Shown in pieces: positions 1 through 11,946 of a DNA stretch of 64,000 nucleotides. Where the stretch lies: assembly GCA_963930775.1 (NCBI GenBank), contig OZ005690.1:6742225-6806224 (forward strand), given 5' to 3'. The stretch comes from Cliona cf. orientalis. Taxonomy: Eukaryota; Porifera; Demospongiae; Clionaida; Clionaidae. The stretch's first letter is position 1, and each line of letters starts with the position of its first letter. The translations under genes and the position numbers were made by a program. The notes under the pieces are model-generated. The model saw only the letters and a program-made list of their open reading frames with translations, ran no database searches and was not told where the DNA came from.

Positions 1-452
1 AGCAGCGAAATGACAGTAGTTTTGAACATCAACAAAGCTTATCCCAGTGAAGGAGTCCCTACTCTAAACGTGGCCAGCAAGTTCGAGTTTCCGAGGTCTC
101 TCTGGTCTACGCTACAGTCCCACAAAGTCCAAGAAGCAAAAATGGCCGATTTTTGGGCCTTTTCACGGCCTGCTCACTCACAGAAGACAGCGCATCAAGT
201 GTCAAAACGGTCACAAGTAAGACAGCGCATCCCAAGATGGTGGAAAGGGAAAAGCCACTGCACCGATACACTGAAATAAACAGTTTTCAACAGTTCTTGA
301 CCAGCCATTATTGATTCTTGGACTTTGTAGGACTGTAGCGTAGACCAGAGAGACTTCGGAAACTCAAACTTGCTGGCCACGTTTAGAGTAGGGACTCCTT
401 CACTGGGATAAGCTTTGTTGAAGTTCAAAACTACTGTCATTTCGCTGCTATT
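1..452. mobile_element. Inverted-repeat element with arms of about 145 bp, cut by the window edge
   Basis: Bases 1-145 return in reverse complement at about 309-452. Both arms contain the same short open frame running outward-in (TVVLN..NKAYPSEGVPTLN), so the two arms encode near-identical peptides on opposite strands. About 160 bp separates the arms. The left arm begins at the first base of the window, so the element or its arms may extend to the left. This is a fold-back or MITE-like structure; the open frames are a by-product of the symmetry and I do not call them genes. Confidence 0.75.
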
Positions 453-1741
453 AGTCGATAAGTGCACTGCGGTCGCCATTTTTGACCATTTTTTGCTCAA
501 ATTGTCATAGCAACGGGTCTATCCAAGAATGCAAACCATAACACGGAGTGCGCATACGCGTATACGTACGTTCTATTGCTCACGTGAGCAGTTTCCAATC
601 CCGTTTACGTAGTCTATAATATCTATGGCTAGACTAGACTATAGACCTCTGGACCTCGCCTAGGGCCAGGCGCAGTCACATGACTTCACCATGGCAACCT
701 ATTCCGAGCATGCGCATTATATAAAAAAATGGCGTATCAGACACATCCAATCATTAATGCGCCGTACACACCCACTATTACGTAACTGTCAAAATAATCC
801 CAAACTAGCGTGCCACTGCACTGCGCGCTACAAAATAGAGTGGATTTATATGAATACTAAGGTGAGAGGTCCAGACAGTCTTGAGTTAGCCCTGGAAATG
901 AGAAAGAAAGAAAGAAAGATTGAGAAATGGCCATTTTTTTGAACATCTGGTTCTGGCATATACAATTGATTTGATGAATGATCTTGGTCTTGTTAGATAG
1001 ATAATTTGCTGGAGATTCTGATTTTCACACTTAGAAATTTCATAAAATTACCTATTTTGAGATATTTGGGTATTTGTAATGTATTATATATATGGCATAT
1101 CCGGGCCATCCCTACTTATAGAGTCTACCGACTCTATGATACAAAATATGCAAATTAGACAAATTTGACATCCTATTACTCATGATTATTTTGACAATCC
1201 AATGGTATAGTTTGTCAAATTATTATCTAATTAATGTATAAAATTAGTGTCAAACTTATCTAATGGTAACTGTACTATAGCTACCATAAAATTGACAAAA
1301 TATACTGGCAAAATCAAACTTTATCTTAATTTGACAAATCAAATGAGTATAAAATACGTATAATATCATTGATAATACACAGAAGAGAAGTTATACACAT
1401 GTAGAGTCAAATAGCATTTATAAGGTAAAATTAGCCAAAATTGCACCAGTCTCGTATCATGGACGGTCAATGTTAGCTACACGGCTGACTTCTTCGAGCC
1501 ATATCTAAGTAAGTATAGCGTTCTAGAAGTTACGAAGCAGATTTTTGTGTAGAGGAATGATTCCTCTACCGATCTATGCCAAAAAGTGAAAAATGATAAT
1601 TATCACCTTGGGCAACTAAATAGGCCTGTATCTCAGATTGATATCCAGCGTAATACAGTTGGTTTTGTCGTGGACGGTCACATATGATCTACGTTCTGTA
1701 TTTATAGAAATATGTGTACTTTTGTATGCTAAAGCTGGCTG

Positions 1742-1870
1742 TAATTTTTCTAATTAAGCGAAAAGACCAGTTCAAATTATTTATGTATTAGCTCTATGTA
1801 GGGAATCTGAAAGGATTTGAATTAGACGAGAATTCGTCTTAAGCGGATTTGAATTAAGTGGACTACACTG
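1742..1870. mobile_element. Right end of a Tc1-like MITE (CAGTGTAGTCCACTTAATTC family)
   Basis: The sequence ends ..GTGGACTACACTG followed by TA. It matches the right end of the element at 22103-22270 almost throughout, including the shared block around ATTTATGTATTAGCTCTATG. The TA dinucleotide after the terminal CACTG fits a Tc1/mariner-type target duplication. I could not place the left end with confidence. Confidence 0.65.
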
Positions 1871-2184
1871 TATTGGTATTGATGAATGTTTCTCTTTGTC
1901 TTACATCCACGAGGAGTACCAAACAGAATGGTACTGATAAGTCTCTAAAATTCATAATAGCTATTTGCCAACCAATATGCTCAGAATGTAACAGAATCAC
2001 TCTAAAAGATGTGAAAATCCCAAATTTCATAAAGGAGCATGCCCCCAGATCCCCCTAGATTTTGGTGGGATAGCTACTGAATTGCCAGTTGTCAGTCCCC
2101 ACACTCCAAAGAATCTTTTTACGCCACTGGTATGTGTTTACCCATGGCCATCCATAGAGACCTTTCACTATTTTGTACAGATTT

Positions 2185-2400
2185 TGCACAAGTGTCTAGA
2201 GTACTGACATTTGATGCAGAGCGTACCACTGACTCTGTTGCCATTGGAATATTGAATGATTTTGAGAAAGAAATTGTGAATGAAACAATTGACCCTCAGC
2301 TATCCTTTGTTGAAGAGGAGAGAGGTGGTGGTTTAGTACCAGGTTTAGTACCAGGTTTTGAGGTTGAGACTCAGGAAGATGCATTCATTGTACATAGGAT
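2185..2400 (+). pseudogene. Possible exon or remnant of a Calx-beta-like extracellular domain
   Basis: An open frame of about 70 residues (key pieces LTFDAERTTDSVAIGIL, NDFEKEIVNETI) has the look of the second half of a Calx-beta repeat: a beta-strand ending in V-I/L, then I-x-N/D-D-x-x-x-E-x-x-E. A short in-frame duplication (LVPG twice) follows near 2335-2356. No convincing flanking exons were found on either side. It may be a relic or a single exon of a gene lying to the left. Recognition is by pattern only. Confidence 0.3.
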
Positions 2401-2536
2401 GCGCAAGCGTCTGAAGTCAAAGTCTACATGTAGATCGTGGTCAAAACTTCTTAGTAGTCTTTATTATTATGTCTACAGTACTACTGTTGCACGTTTGGTG
2501 GTATATGAAACATATTATTATACTAATAGTGTATAG

Positions 2537-4140
2537 GTATTGGGTGGGTGTGCCCAATAATATAGGCGTGTCCAACATGCTCGCACAATTTGTAGCTCCC
2601 CTGGCAATTGCCTAGGGTTAATTAAGAAAGAAACAGGCCCATTTTCGCTGTCTTAGACCATTTTATCCCACATACATTCACTTAAAATTAATGTTGAGAG
2701 TTGCCATTCTTTCATATAACCTACCCTTGCTGCACACGCATGTAAAGATTCCTACTATAATATTATAATATTATTATACAATAATTAAATATCATGCAGT
2801 GCGAGTATGCATACATGTTACCTATGCATGTTTCAAAATTTTAACTCTCTCTTTACCAAAAATCTTACTTAATATTCGAAAATGAATCGTGTTTAATTAA
2901 ACCTAGAAAAATATGGAAGCTCAAATTGAAAGTATTATTATCAAACAAAAATACAATTCAAAATTCAATAATTAGTTGACATTGCTTAATCACATATTGT
3001 ACATACTTCACACTCCAAATCAAAATTCCGATTTTTAACTTAAAATAAGCTCTAGCACTAATTCAAAGTCTGCACTTTACTTAATACAAAAATAGTAGTA
3101 ACATACAATATTATTTGTCAGAGTTAGAATGCTATAGTCACAAACCTTAGATGGTGGCTTTAATACGCTATAGGAGAGTGAAAGTGTGATTATTAAAACC
3201 TCTGGAATCATGAGTCTACACTAAGACCACCAGAAGTCCATATACGTACAATCCATTTTAATGTCAACGTGCAGTTTACATGGCACCTATGGAGGTTAAT
3301 GATATGCATGCCAAGTACGTGGGGTCAAAAATAGTGCATGTCTATGTACAACTGTATCTTCTAGTTTGAGTTAGCTATTGTTCTATCTAAAGTACCATTG
3401 AAAAGAAGAAGAGGAGAGCTTCACATTGATATCAAGAACAAGACTAAGCGTGCCGAGATGATCATGTAGTAGAGATGAACCAGTTTTCAGCCGCGTATGG
3501 CTGATGGCATCATTGAATTCGAGGCAAATCTGCAACACTCACACCAGCGCTAGGGCACTTGGTCAACAACTAGGTAAGTACCAGAGCAGTTGCTCTGCTG
3601 AATCCAGAGTCTTCCAGGACCACTCAGCCACCATGAGCACTCTATGAAGATCTATCACTTTATCCTGTTCTATTTTCTTGGTGCTAGCTAGCTAGACCGT
3701 CAACTAAAGAAAATACTAAACTAACTAGATTATAGCTACCAACTCTTCGTCTTAAGTACTTTCTTTGTGATACATGTAGTTCAACTCGCTTGTCCATTTC
3801 TCGATCTCTTCTGGCTGAATGGAATTTTGAATTCGGGGCAAATCTGTAACACTCATTCCAGAACAAAAAAACAAGGCATCCTCAATGTCTGTACCATAGT
3901 GCAAGTGTATAGCAGTGGCGTGGAACAGAACCACTCAAGGGGCTTTGAGAAACGAGCATTCGAAAACCAGAAAAATTCATTCTGTCCTGGGCAGGATGCA
4001 GTACATGGATATACGGATGTATACGAGATTATTACATGTACCCGCATAATACATACATGCACGTGCGTAATCGTACGCACGAAAACATCATTTCCGTTTT
4101 GTCATTAAACTGTAGGTCTTAGTGTAGACTGATACTGTTA
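2537..4140. other. AT-rich stretch without a recognisable gene
   Basis: No coding region is supported. The one visible structure is a direct duplication of about 38 bp at 3512-3549 and 3828-3865 (both begin TTGAATTCG and contain GGCAAATCTG). Confidence 0.6.
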
Positions 4141-4147
4141 GGCCTTC

Positions 4148-4560
4148 ATTTACAAACTTTCCCAAGGGGGGGGGGGGAGCACACCAAGCTAGTATGAGAT
4201 CAAGTGGGCAAGACTATTTTCCATGCACACAATCTTTAGGTGGGTCTGGAGGCTTGCTCCCCAGGAATTTTTTTACCATTTTGGACTCCCTGAGATTGCT
4301 TCTGGTGCACTCTCAGGCACTACATTTTGAATACTTAATATCATGATTGCTATTCACGTTAGGCGATTTCTTGACTTTATGCGTGAGATAATACTAGCTT
4401 TATAAGGGGGAGGGGGCAAGAGTTTATCAAGGGGGGGAGGGCAAGCACCCCCCTCTGTCCCCTCCCAAAATGAATTTAGGCACATTTCATGTACAAATGT
4501 ATGTTTATATACTATTTTGCTAGCACTTGCCATTAGGCCCAAGTACATTTCAGGTAAGCG
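4148..4560. repeat. Degenerate G-tract repeat, probably a diverged relative of the 5013-6011 element
   Basis: Two G-rich stretches (a G run of about 13 at 4167-4179 and mixed GGGGGAGGG at 4405-4442) enclose the phrases GGTGGGTCTGGAGG and TGCTCCCCAGGAA. These resemble the better preserved element to the right, where a G run, GGGGTCTGGGGGTATGCTCCC and another G run occur in order. Termini are not clear. Confidence 0.4.
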
Positions 4561-5012
4561 AACTCAATGTCTGCGTGCTTTCTTGAGTTTCAGCCTCTTT
4601 TGACTTAGTCAAAATAATGCATAGTTGGTAAGTGAATGCCAATTCAGCAATGTGAATGATCATATGAGTAGCCACGCATCTTAAATGATATCAGTAGTGT
4701 GCATGTATACTTAGACACAACTGTTAATGTTTTTGTTAGGCGCAGCTTACTATTGGGCGTACTTTGCTAGTAAGCATATCCTGTGTGCATGTGCTTAACG
4801 TGAAAATATGGTACTGTAGTCTGGTTAATAAGCACACATGCTTATCAAGCACATAATATTATTTTGATAAGCGCATACTTCATTCCTGTTGTTAACTAGA
4901 GCACTAAAGTGCAAAACACTCGGCGCAAATGCAGCATATTAAAACAATATATTGTTGATCATTGATATCACTGAGATTGTCAGTTAAGATTGGTGTTTAA
5001 TGGAATCATTTT

Positions 5013-6011
5013 CAGGGTTTCATTTAGGATTGTTGTCAAGGGGGGGGGGGCAAACGCGACAATTCCAGAGTTAAGGGGGGGCAAAGACTATAGTATGTTT
5101 TTCCATCTGTGAAGAATGACGTTGTGCTCATTAACTTCATTATATTAGGGGGGTCTGGGGGTATGCTCCCGTAAGAAAATTTTTTGAAGGCATTGTGCCA
5201 CGATATAAGGGCTATTTTTAGTAAATTAGTGTCACACGTGATGTAACCGCGCCCATTAGATTGAAATCTGGCAGCCACTTTTCAATCAATGGTTATAGTT
5301 CGCGGTAGCAGAATGCGATCGGTCCAAGAAAGGCTCAAGTGTTGGAGCTGGAAGGTCTTCAGCTAGCGGAGGAAGGTAAAAGATCTATCAGAAGGATGGA
5401 TGAGACGCGGCTGTGCCAGAGTAGCGTTGTTTTAGTCTAGCTAGATCTACCACGTGCAAGGTAGTATACCACGAGTAGATTTACCTTTAGCGAGCGAGAG
5501 TAGGTTGAAAAGTAGACAGAGATACCAGTCCTCTAGCAGCGCCATGAGTAGCTAAGTCCTTTCCTTGTCTTTCGATGGGTTCTGGCATCCACGAGGAGCG
5601 CACGACAACATTTTATATGTGCGCTATTTTTGACAACGCGAGTCTGTATACTAGATCTAAATTTAGTAACAATCACCGCTTATATCGTGACACAATGCCT
5701 TTAATGTTTCAACCTCTGAGACTGTTTCTGGTGGCTTCTGAGCACTCGAATGGGAAAGTCTGTCAGTAATATCCACTGGTTACCCTTTATTTCAAGTCAG
5801 ATGTTGCAAGGATGTGGGATGTGTCTCCTACTGCATGTAGCGTGAAGCTTCAGCTAATTTATGGCTTAAACATGAGCAAAATTGCTGCTTTGGACACTTT
5901 CACCGTTTAAATCTTTATTTGTGCATGTATTGCATGTATGGATGGTGGCTACTCTCAAGGGGGGGGGGGGGGGGGGGAGTGACCCTCTACGTCCCCCTAA
6001 ATGAAACCCTG
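5013..6011. mobile_element. MITE with CAGGGTTTCATTTAG termini, interrupted by a nested element
   Basis: The element starts CAGGGTTTCATTTAG and ends AATGAAACCCTG, flanked on both sides by ATTTT, a 5-bp target duplication. A second copy lies inverted at 52113-52619 with GTGTG on both flanks. Both copies carry long G (or C) homopolymers close to the terminal repeats. This copy is split by a 515-bp element at 5187-5701; the 52 kb copy lacks it and so shows the empty site. Short TIRs and 5-bp duplications suggest a cut-and-paste DNA transposon derivative; I do not assign the superfamily. Confidence 0.8.
5187..5701. mobile_element. 515-bp MITE with 23-bp terminal inverted repeats, nested
   Basis: It starts AAGGCATTGTGCCACGATAT and ends with the reverse complement, ..ATATCGTGACACAATGCCTT, with one mismatch. 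The surrounding MITE continues on both sides as in its uninterrupted copy at 52113-52619. The target duplication is not clear. The interior shows no coding capacity. Confidence 0.75.
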
Positions 6012-6603
6012 ATTTTGTGAAGATGATGTTTTGGGGTGTTCTTGCAGTGCTACTAAATTAAATTGTGCTGATGCAGTGTGTGCCGCGGCTCTGAAATATT
6101 AATCATTGAGAGCTGATACTATTATTTATTAACCCTCAGCGCATACGTGAGGGTTACTGTAGTCATTCTGTGTGTGAGTGTGGGCGTGTGGGTGTGTATC
6201 TGTTACCACGCTAGCTGCTACATACCTGTTTTGTATGTTGAAAACAAGGTGCCATTAGGCTTTTCGTGGTAGTTTCAAGATATGAATTGTGTGGATTTCG
6301 TTGAAAACGCTTTGTTCAAAACATTTGATGATCACCACTGCCTTCTTTGCTTCTTGTCGAACTCTCGATCGATGAAAGTGATAGCAACTGCTTCATTATA
6401 AGAAGATTAGTGTGTAGGTCTAGCGGTAGTTCTTATAACTCGACCGACTCATCACTACTCACAGTAGGCTATCAACCACGTTTCTTGGCTTTACTTTGTA
6501 CTACATCTGCTGATCTGGCATGCACGTGGTAGTACTATATTGTAATAACGTGCAATTAGTATTAGTGCATTCTTGTGGTTATTCTCTACAATACCGTTAA
6601 TAG

Positions 6604-7362
6604 CAAGAGTATGTAAATTTAGAGGGAGAGGGAGAGTGTCGAACTTGCATATGCCATGTGTAATACCGTATTTTCTCGTTATTAGACGCATTTCGCTTAT
6701 AAGCGCATATTCGTTATTAAGCGCATGCATGCTATTTTGTTGGCCTAAGCACTCGTTATTAGGCACATTTCGCGTATAAGTGCATATGTGACCATTGAAC
6801 TTGATATCTGCACGCTTGCTAGCTTGCCCAGGGCTCCAACTTTTTCAAGTTAGTCGAAACCACGATGGCTACAGTCGATTCTCAGGTTCTTCCATTAATG
6901 AACGCCATTTTGACCTGGGTGAATGCAGCAACGTGAACAATCGTGCGATCGATCGATTGGCCATGCCCCTTAAATGTTACCGTGAACGCGTGCATGCGTT
7001 CTTGATTTAGCTATTTTTAGTTAGGCGCATCTCGCTGTTAGGCGCACTTCGTTATTAAGCGCAGGTTTTCATGCGCTTAATAGCGGGGAAAATACGGTAG
7101 CTCTTTGTATGGTTCATGACCTTTGTAATGATATTCATGTTTGGAGGTCACCTTAATTCATAAACATTACAGCCCAGGCCAGCCACGTGTGCACACACAA
7201 GTATACCATAGTAGTGCTAGTGTGTGTGCATGAGTGCTAGTACATTCCAGAGTGACCTCCACAAATGAATATCATTATAAAGGTCATAAACCGTATGAAC
7301 AGCTGTTACACACGGCATATACGCGGTTTGATACTCTCCCTCTCCCTCTTTATATATTCTTG
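6604..7362. mobile_element. Fold-back element with GAGGGAGAGGGAGAG termini, itself interrupted
   Basis: The left arm starts CAAGAGTATGTAAATTTAGA and continues GGGAGAGGGAGAGTGTC; the right arm is its reverse complement, ending TTCTTG at 7362. The inner parts (GACCTTTGTAATGATATTCATG at 7120-7141 and its inverse near 7266-7288) also pair, so the arms are long. A related half copy is at 16205-16316. A 436-bp MITE (6664-7099) sits inside the left arm. Confidence 0.65.
6664..7099. mobile_element. MITE with TACCGTATTTTC termini, nested at the third level
   Basis: It begins TACCGTATTTTCTCGTTATT and ends AAAATACGGTA. Its subterminal sequence is rich in the motif GCGCATxxCGxxxTTA in both orientations. 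A strongly diverged relative may lie at 4545-4870. The element interrupts the left arm of the fold-back at 6604-7362, whose parts are continuous once it is left out. Confidence 0.7.
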
Positions 7363-7832
7363 TTAAACAGTGTTGCTGGCTTACAAATTCGCAACATGTA
7401 GACTAGCTATCCTTGGTCTCTTAGTGCTATAAATCTCACAGCCAAAACTTCATTCTCTATAAAGCGTACATCATCTAATAGGCGCATATTTACTTACCAC
7501 CAAGAGTGATAAGCGCATGAGCTTATTAACCAGACTTTATAGTTTTAACATTAATTCATGTGCATAATGAAAATTTTCAATCATCCTCATTAGCACAATA
7601 TTGACACAAACGTGGAAGTTTAAGTCGGCAAGGATGAGGTAGTCATATTGAAAATAGTCATCAACTCAATGTTAACTAGTGTAAGTGCACTACATGTACG
7701 AAATTGTACATAGATATGAACTCACCATAGCTGCCGCTGTTCCATTTTGTCCTTTAAATTTCTTCCTGAAAGGATTAAAGAACAAATTTTTGGTAAGCTA
7801 AAAATTGTCAAGCATACCACTTTGGCGAGGTT

Positions 7833-8330
7833 TTAACCCTAGGCGCATGCATGAGGGGTACAGTAGTTGTTCTGTGTGTGCGTCTGTTACCAGCGGCAAA
7901 TTCAGACTTTCTTGAAGGGGGTTTCAAGTATTCCCCTTGCGTGAAATTTTATAAGCCATGCCCACTTTACAGTGAAACCATGCCCATTTTGAGAGAAACT
8001 ACCAGCCCTATGACTCCATTCTTTTTGAATGAATTTTCTGCTAAAGCATGCTAAGGTGAACCATAGCAGTACCTTTCTTAGTTCTGTAGCCAGAGAGGGG
8101 GTTCCATCACCAGCACTTCTTAGTGCTAGGTGCAGCCTGAAGCGCGGTTCCATGGAACCCCAGGAACCACCACTGGTTACCAAACTAGCTTCTACATACC
8201 TTATTTGCAAGTCCAAAGTGCAGCTTTATAAAGTTCCTTATGGAATTACAAATGCATGCATTGCATGGATTTTGCTGAAAACTCCAGTTTTGGTGTCATT
8301 TTGCTGATGCTAAGTTTCTTGACTTTTTCC
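7833..8330. repeat. Partial AACCCTAGGCGCATGC repeat joined to a second dispersed repeat
   Basis: Bases 7833-7885 resemble the start of the elements at 6131 and 24492. From about 7895 to 8125 the sequence is similar in reverse complement to 18890-19130 (shared words CTGTAGCCAGAGA, TTTTCTGCTAAAGCA and GTGAAATTTTA). No coding region is supported. Confidence 0.45.
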
Positions 8331-8400
8331 CAGCTAGCTGTAGTATGACTTTACATTTAAATAGAATGATGTGTGTTGCGTGCTATATATGGTATGTACA

Positions 8401-8566
8401 TACCGTAGTGTCCCAGGTAAGCACCCACGGGCGCTTAAACATAACTCACGATTTTGGCCTGCTTGGGCACTTACCTGGGATGAAAATCCCATACGTTTGA
8501 CAAAGTATAAAAGCTACTACATGGGTGCTTACCTGGGAGTGGGTGCTTGCCCGGGACACTACGGTA
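8401..8566. mobile_element. 166-bp MITE with TACCGTAGTGTCCCAGGTAA termini
   Basis: It begins TACCGTAGTGTCCCAGGTAA and ends GGGACACTACGGTA; the first and last TA may be the target duplication. A second copy lies inverted at 60198-60353 and shares the subterminal TAAGCACCCA and the interior CGCTTAAACATAA. Confidence 0.8.
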
Positions 8567-8639
8567 TTATAGTAACCCTCAGCACATGCATGATTACAAA
8601 AAAAAAACATTAGTCACCTTCCTAGCTTAGTCTCGCGGG

Positions 8640-9585
8640 CCAGCACAACTGTACGTTGTAAATCATCACAGGTTTGTCAAGCTGGTCACTCATGTGTATA
8701 TAACACTACACAAAATGTAAGTCGCGATCTAAAGCCTTAAACACAGTTTTAAATGTGAAAGCAAGTTGAAATCCATGAGAAAAGAAGATCCAGTGCCATA
8801 CCCTGCCCGTCCACCCCTCACACTTCTTGAAAATCGAGAAAGTTCGTTCCTCAGAATGGCAACATCAAAAACAGTATTTGTCGATTGCAGTCAGCTTCTT
8901 CCGCTGTTACAACATTAGATCTACACGATTCAGCCCTGCTTCAGCTTCAAATTTTGGCCATAGTTCACTAACGCAAACATTTTAGCTACCAGCTATTCTT
9001 TTGAATGCGTGGCAGCATAATTGCATACCAAGGTCATGTGACTATAGCGTCATATCTAACCTCCTCTGGATATATATATATATTATGTATGTTTAGCTGC
9101 CATGCTGTGGGTATTCTTGTGGTACCCTTTGACTCTGGCTAGCTAAGCTTGTATGCATACATGCAGTGCTTGGACCCAAGTGAGCAACTTGCAGCGATTG
9201 TAGTTATAAGTGGACATGCAATAGTGTACTTCAGTCTTACGCTAAGGTTTTGCATCATAGTCCTTCAAGATGCTCTGAAGAAGCTAGCTAACATTCCAAG
9301 AATTGGAGACTATTATCGTGAGGGACGTTGACTTGACATTGGCACTGCAGTGCAGAGCCAGTATGATACAATACACCAGGGTTATTGCTCCTGTGAGCTG
9401 CTGAACCTTGAACGCTGCTTTGCAAGTATAATATTATTAGCCTCATTCCTACCCATTAATGTTATAGTGGCCTCGTCCCCAGCCCTTTAATAATGTTAAA
9501 GTAGCCTCGCCCCCAACCCTTTACCCTGCAACACTAAAGTGTGTAGCTAATGCCATACAATACGCTGAGGGTATTGTGCTCGACA
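8640..9585. other. Stretch without a recognisable gene
   Basis: No exon or RNA gene is supported. Near 9440-9520 a short phrase (GTGGCCTCG, GTAGCCTCG, CCCCAxCCCTTTA) is repeated. Confidence 0.5.
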
Positions 9586-9589
9586 GAGC

Positions 9590-9857
9590 TCTAGTTAACT
9601 CGGTGATTGGTGAATTCAGTATTGATAGCCAAATTAAAAACTCATCAATTAAATTTAATGGCCATACACCTATGACCGTAAGTGCCAAATGTAAATACTG
9701 GAGAATCATTTCATCAAAATTAATTTGAAACGTTAAACTGATGGCATAGATGGGTGTGGCATGCCTAAAATTTTGTGGAGAAAACATTTGCAGGTAGCTA
9801 TAAAATAGTGAAATTCATGAAGGTTTTCTCATATCGAAAGTTTCCCACTATACGGTA
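9590..9857. mobile_element. MITE of the TATAGCGGGAAACTTTGGCGA family (diverged copy)
   Basis: It contains the family's internal blocks (GATTGGTGAATTCAGTA, AAAAACTCATCAATT, ATTTAATGG, ACACCTATG, CGTAAG) and ends TTTCCCACTATACGGTA. The same blocks in the same order are at 40829-41013 and 61673-61882, and flank the transposon at 11678-15852. Confidence 0.6.
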
Positions 9858-9965
9858 GCTAAATTTTAACTCTCAGCGCATGCATGAGGGGTACAGTAAT
9901 CATTTTGTGTATATCTGTTACCATGCTACCTGCTACATACCTTGTTTGTAATTCTCAATTGTGGT

Positions 9966-11232
9966 ATTGGAAGGTTCGTTCTGGTGTGAGTTACCTAAAG
10001 ACGCTATATATTGGGTCATTTGCTTAGAACCGGTGCCTTCCATGCTCCCTGGTGTATTCTCTAAGGACTACATGAACATTAGTGGGTTTTCCAAGATACT
10101 TACTGCGTATAGTTTCAGCAATAGCCACTATAAAACTATTAGTACAGCTGACAAACATCTATCAGCTGTATACTACTGACTTTTCATACACCAGTACACA
10201 TATGCATGTGCTATGTACCACAAGTACAAGCTATTAATAAGCAAAGTGGGGTCACACAGACATTAAATACCGGTTAGATTTGTCTAGTCTATTTATATCT
10301 AATTATACCACAATGGTAGATGTACTTACAGCTAGTATCAATTTCTGATAATGAGGAGAGCCCACTATAATCCATCAAAAGTAGGGAGCGCATGTTAGTA
10401 ACTCAAGTTACCCTCACTGTAGGCAACTGCACTACACGTGCTTCTGTAACAAAGCTATCATCACACTGATACACAAAATTACGGAAAGTAGGGTAACATG
10501 CACATTCTATACACACAACATTATAATGAGACTAGACCATATCTCCAGTTGCTGCCAGATTTAATAATTAGTCAATACTCGCTGTAAATTTTCGTACCTG
10601 TCCACATCCGGTGTAGGTGTGGTAACTGCATGCGTCGATCATATTCGAAATTGGTGATATTATGTCTTCAGTGCTTTGGACAGGAGCTTAGCCAGACTCT
10701 AATGTTGGATTTATTTAGTAGAAGGTCTGATCTGCTTATAAACCATGCCAGAAGCCTAAATTCAGATGGTACACCTCACCTTCGAGGGTGGAGTCTGCCT
10801 CATGGCATTATCGCATAAATAAGTATACCTTGAATGTGTACTTTCTCTCAGATGTCCCTTACTATATTATACAGGAGGATTCGGATGGACGAACAAAAAT
10901 TGCCAAACAATTACAAAAACTCTCCGCCTACGCTTTGCAGTAAGAGTTAAAAATCCCATAATACTTTTAACTAGAAAATCACTGTTTAACCTCGCATAAC
11001 ATAGCAATCCAATTAATGTAATATTAAGACATTTGTGGTCAGTGAGGAGGTCACCTATCTTACCTCTTTTTTTTCTTCTGCTTGGTAATCTCATCTGCCA
11101 ATCTGTCCGTCAAACACTGAACCTCCTAAGATATAGTATTGTTATGTGAAATAACAGTCATGCTAAATGGTCCACATTGTGTACTATCAATAATCAATAA
11201 ACCAGGCAGTCAAAACATGTACAAATGTACAT
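9966..11232. other. Stretch without a recognisable gene
   Basis: Open frames here (for example 9961-10179 and 10867-11094) have no recognisable domain and no convincing splice partners. A partial AACTCTCAGCGCATGC repeat precedes it at 9869-9960. Confidence 0.5.
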
Positions 11233-11235
11233 GTA

Positions 11236-11565
11236 GCAGTGCATCCAGTAGCATACTCCAGTGCATGAATTTTTGGCCATTTTTAATGTATTTTTCTTAC
11301 CAGTTCAATCTAGGATTTTTAGGGCTCCTAAAAAAGATCAGAAGATAGAGAAACTTCCTCTACTTTCTGCTCGTTCAAGTTGCTTAACATGAAGATATTC
11401 ACAAGCTCCAAGGCAAGTGCTTCTTTGCATGCTATATGCAAGTGCTCATAAAAAGCGTCTTGCGCCAAACGCCAAAAGAGTGGGACCCTTGGACTGCACA
11501 ATTCAATACCTCTTGCGCTACTCTACAATGAGAAGGGAACAATTTTTCCATTAAGCAATTCCAGG
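11236..11565. repeat. Dispersed repeat, third copy of the 27.6/29.1 kb inverted-repeat arm
   Basis: The sequence from GTGCATCCAGTAGCATAC to the block GGAACAATTTTTCCAT follows 27680-28030 collinearly (shared words CTCTACTTTCTGCTCGTTCAA, TTCTTACC/TTGTTC, GCTACTCTACAAT). It ends just before the MITE at 11584. Confidence 0.65.
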
Positions 11566-11673
11566 CTCATTGAGGCAATGAATTACTGTATAGGAGGAAA
11601 GTTTGGCGAGATTTTTTATTTGGTGATTTGGCGAATTCGGCATACATCACCAAATAAAAATCATCAATTGAAC

Positions 11674-11677
11674 TTAA
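11674..11677. repeat. Left TTAA target-site duplication
   Basis: TTAA directly precedes the terminal repeat ACGAGGAGGCGGGGT; the same four bases follow the right terminus at 15853-15856. Confidence 0.85.
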
Positions 11678-11691
11678 ACGAGGAGGCGGGG

Positions 11692-11700
11692 TATAAAAGG
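11692..11700 (+). promoter_or_regulatory. TATA box of the transposase gene
   Basis: TATAAAAGG lies 14 bp inside the left terminus of the transposon and 247 bp before the proposed ATG at 11947. Having the promoter next to the terminal repeat is usual for DNA transposons. The transcription start was not determined. Confidence 0.6.
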
Positions 11701-11946
11701 GCCCGCCCTGGACGGAAGCAATGTTTATTTTACCACATCCGTCACATGAGCCAATATGGCTGTATTACAAAAAATTCGCGAGTTATCTTGCCATGCCATG
11801 GCATGCCGGCAATGGCGCCAGCTATTTTACACATGACAGACACACAGTACAGTACAGCGAACCAGCGTTGGCGCCATAGCGCGAATATAAAGAAAGCGCG
11901 AGACACCCCAGAGACACCTTTTCGAAGGCACCTGTAAGGAAAAAAA

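Larger units (their letters stand above)
6131..7430. mobile_element. AACCCTCAGCGCA element, copy 1, carrying two nested insertions
   Basis: The left part (6131-6600) matches 24492-24960 over several hundred bases, from AACCCTCAGCGCAT through TGGCATGCACGTGG to CATTCTTGTGGTTA. After the nested insertion (6604-7362) the similarity resumes at ACAGTGTTGCTGGC (about 7367), as in 24983. In the 24 kb copy the element has TIRs of 13 bp (AACCCTCGGCGCA). Further partial left ends occur at about 7835, 8578 and 9869. Confidence 0.7.

Noticed and set aside
10-500. Two open frames with near-identical peptides on opposite strands
   Set aside because: They mirror each other because of the inverted repeat; no domain, no splice signals.
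7040-7099. Regularly spaced GCGCAT/CGTTATT words as a CRISPR-like or protein-binding array
   Set aside because: They are the subterminal repeats of the MITE at 6664-7099.
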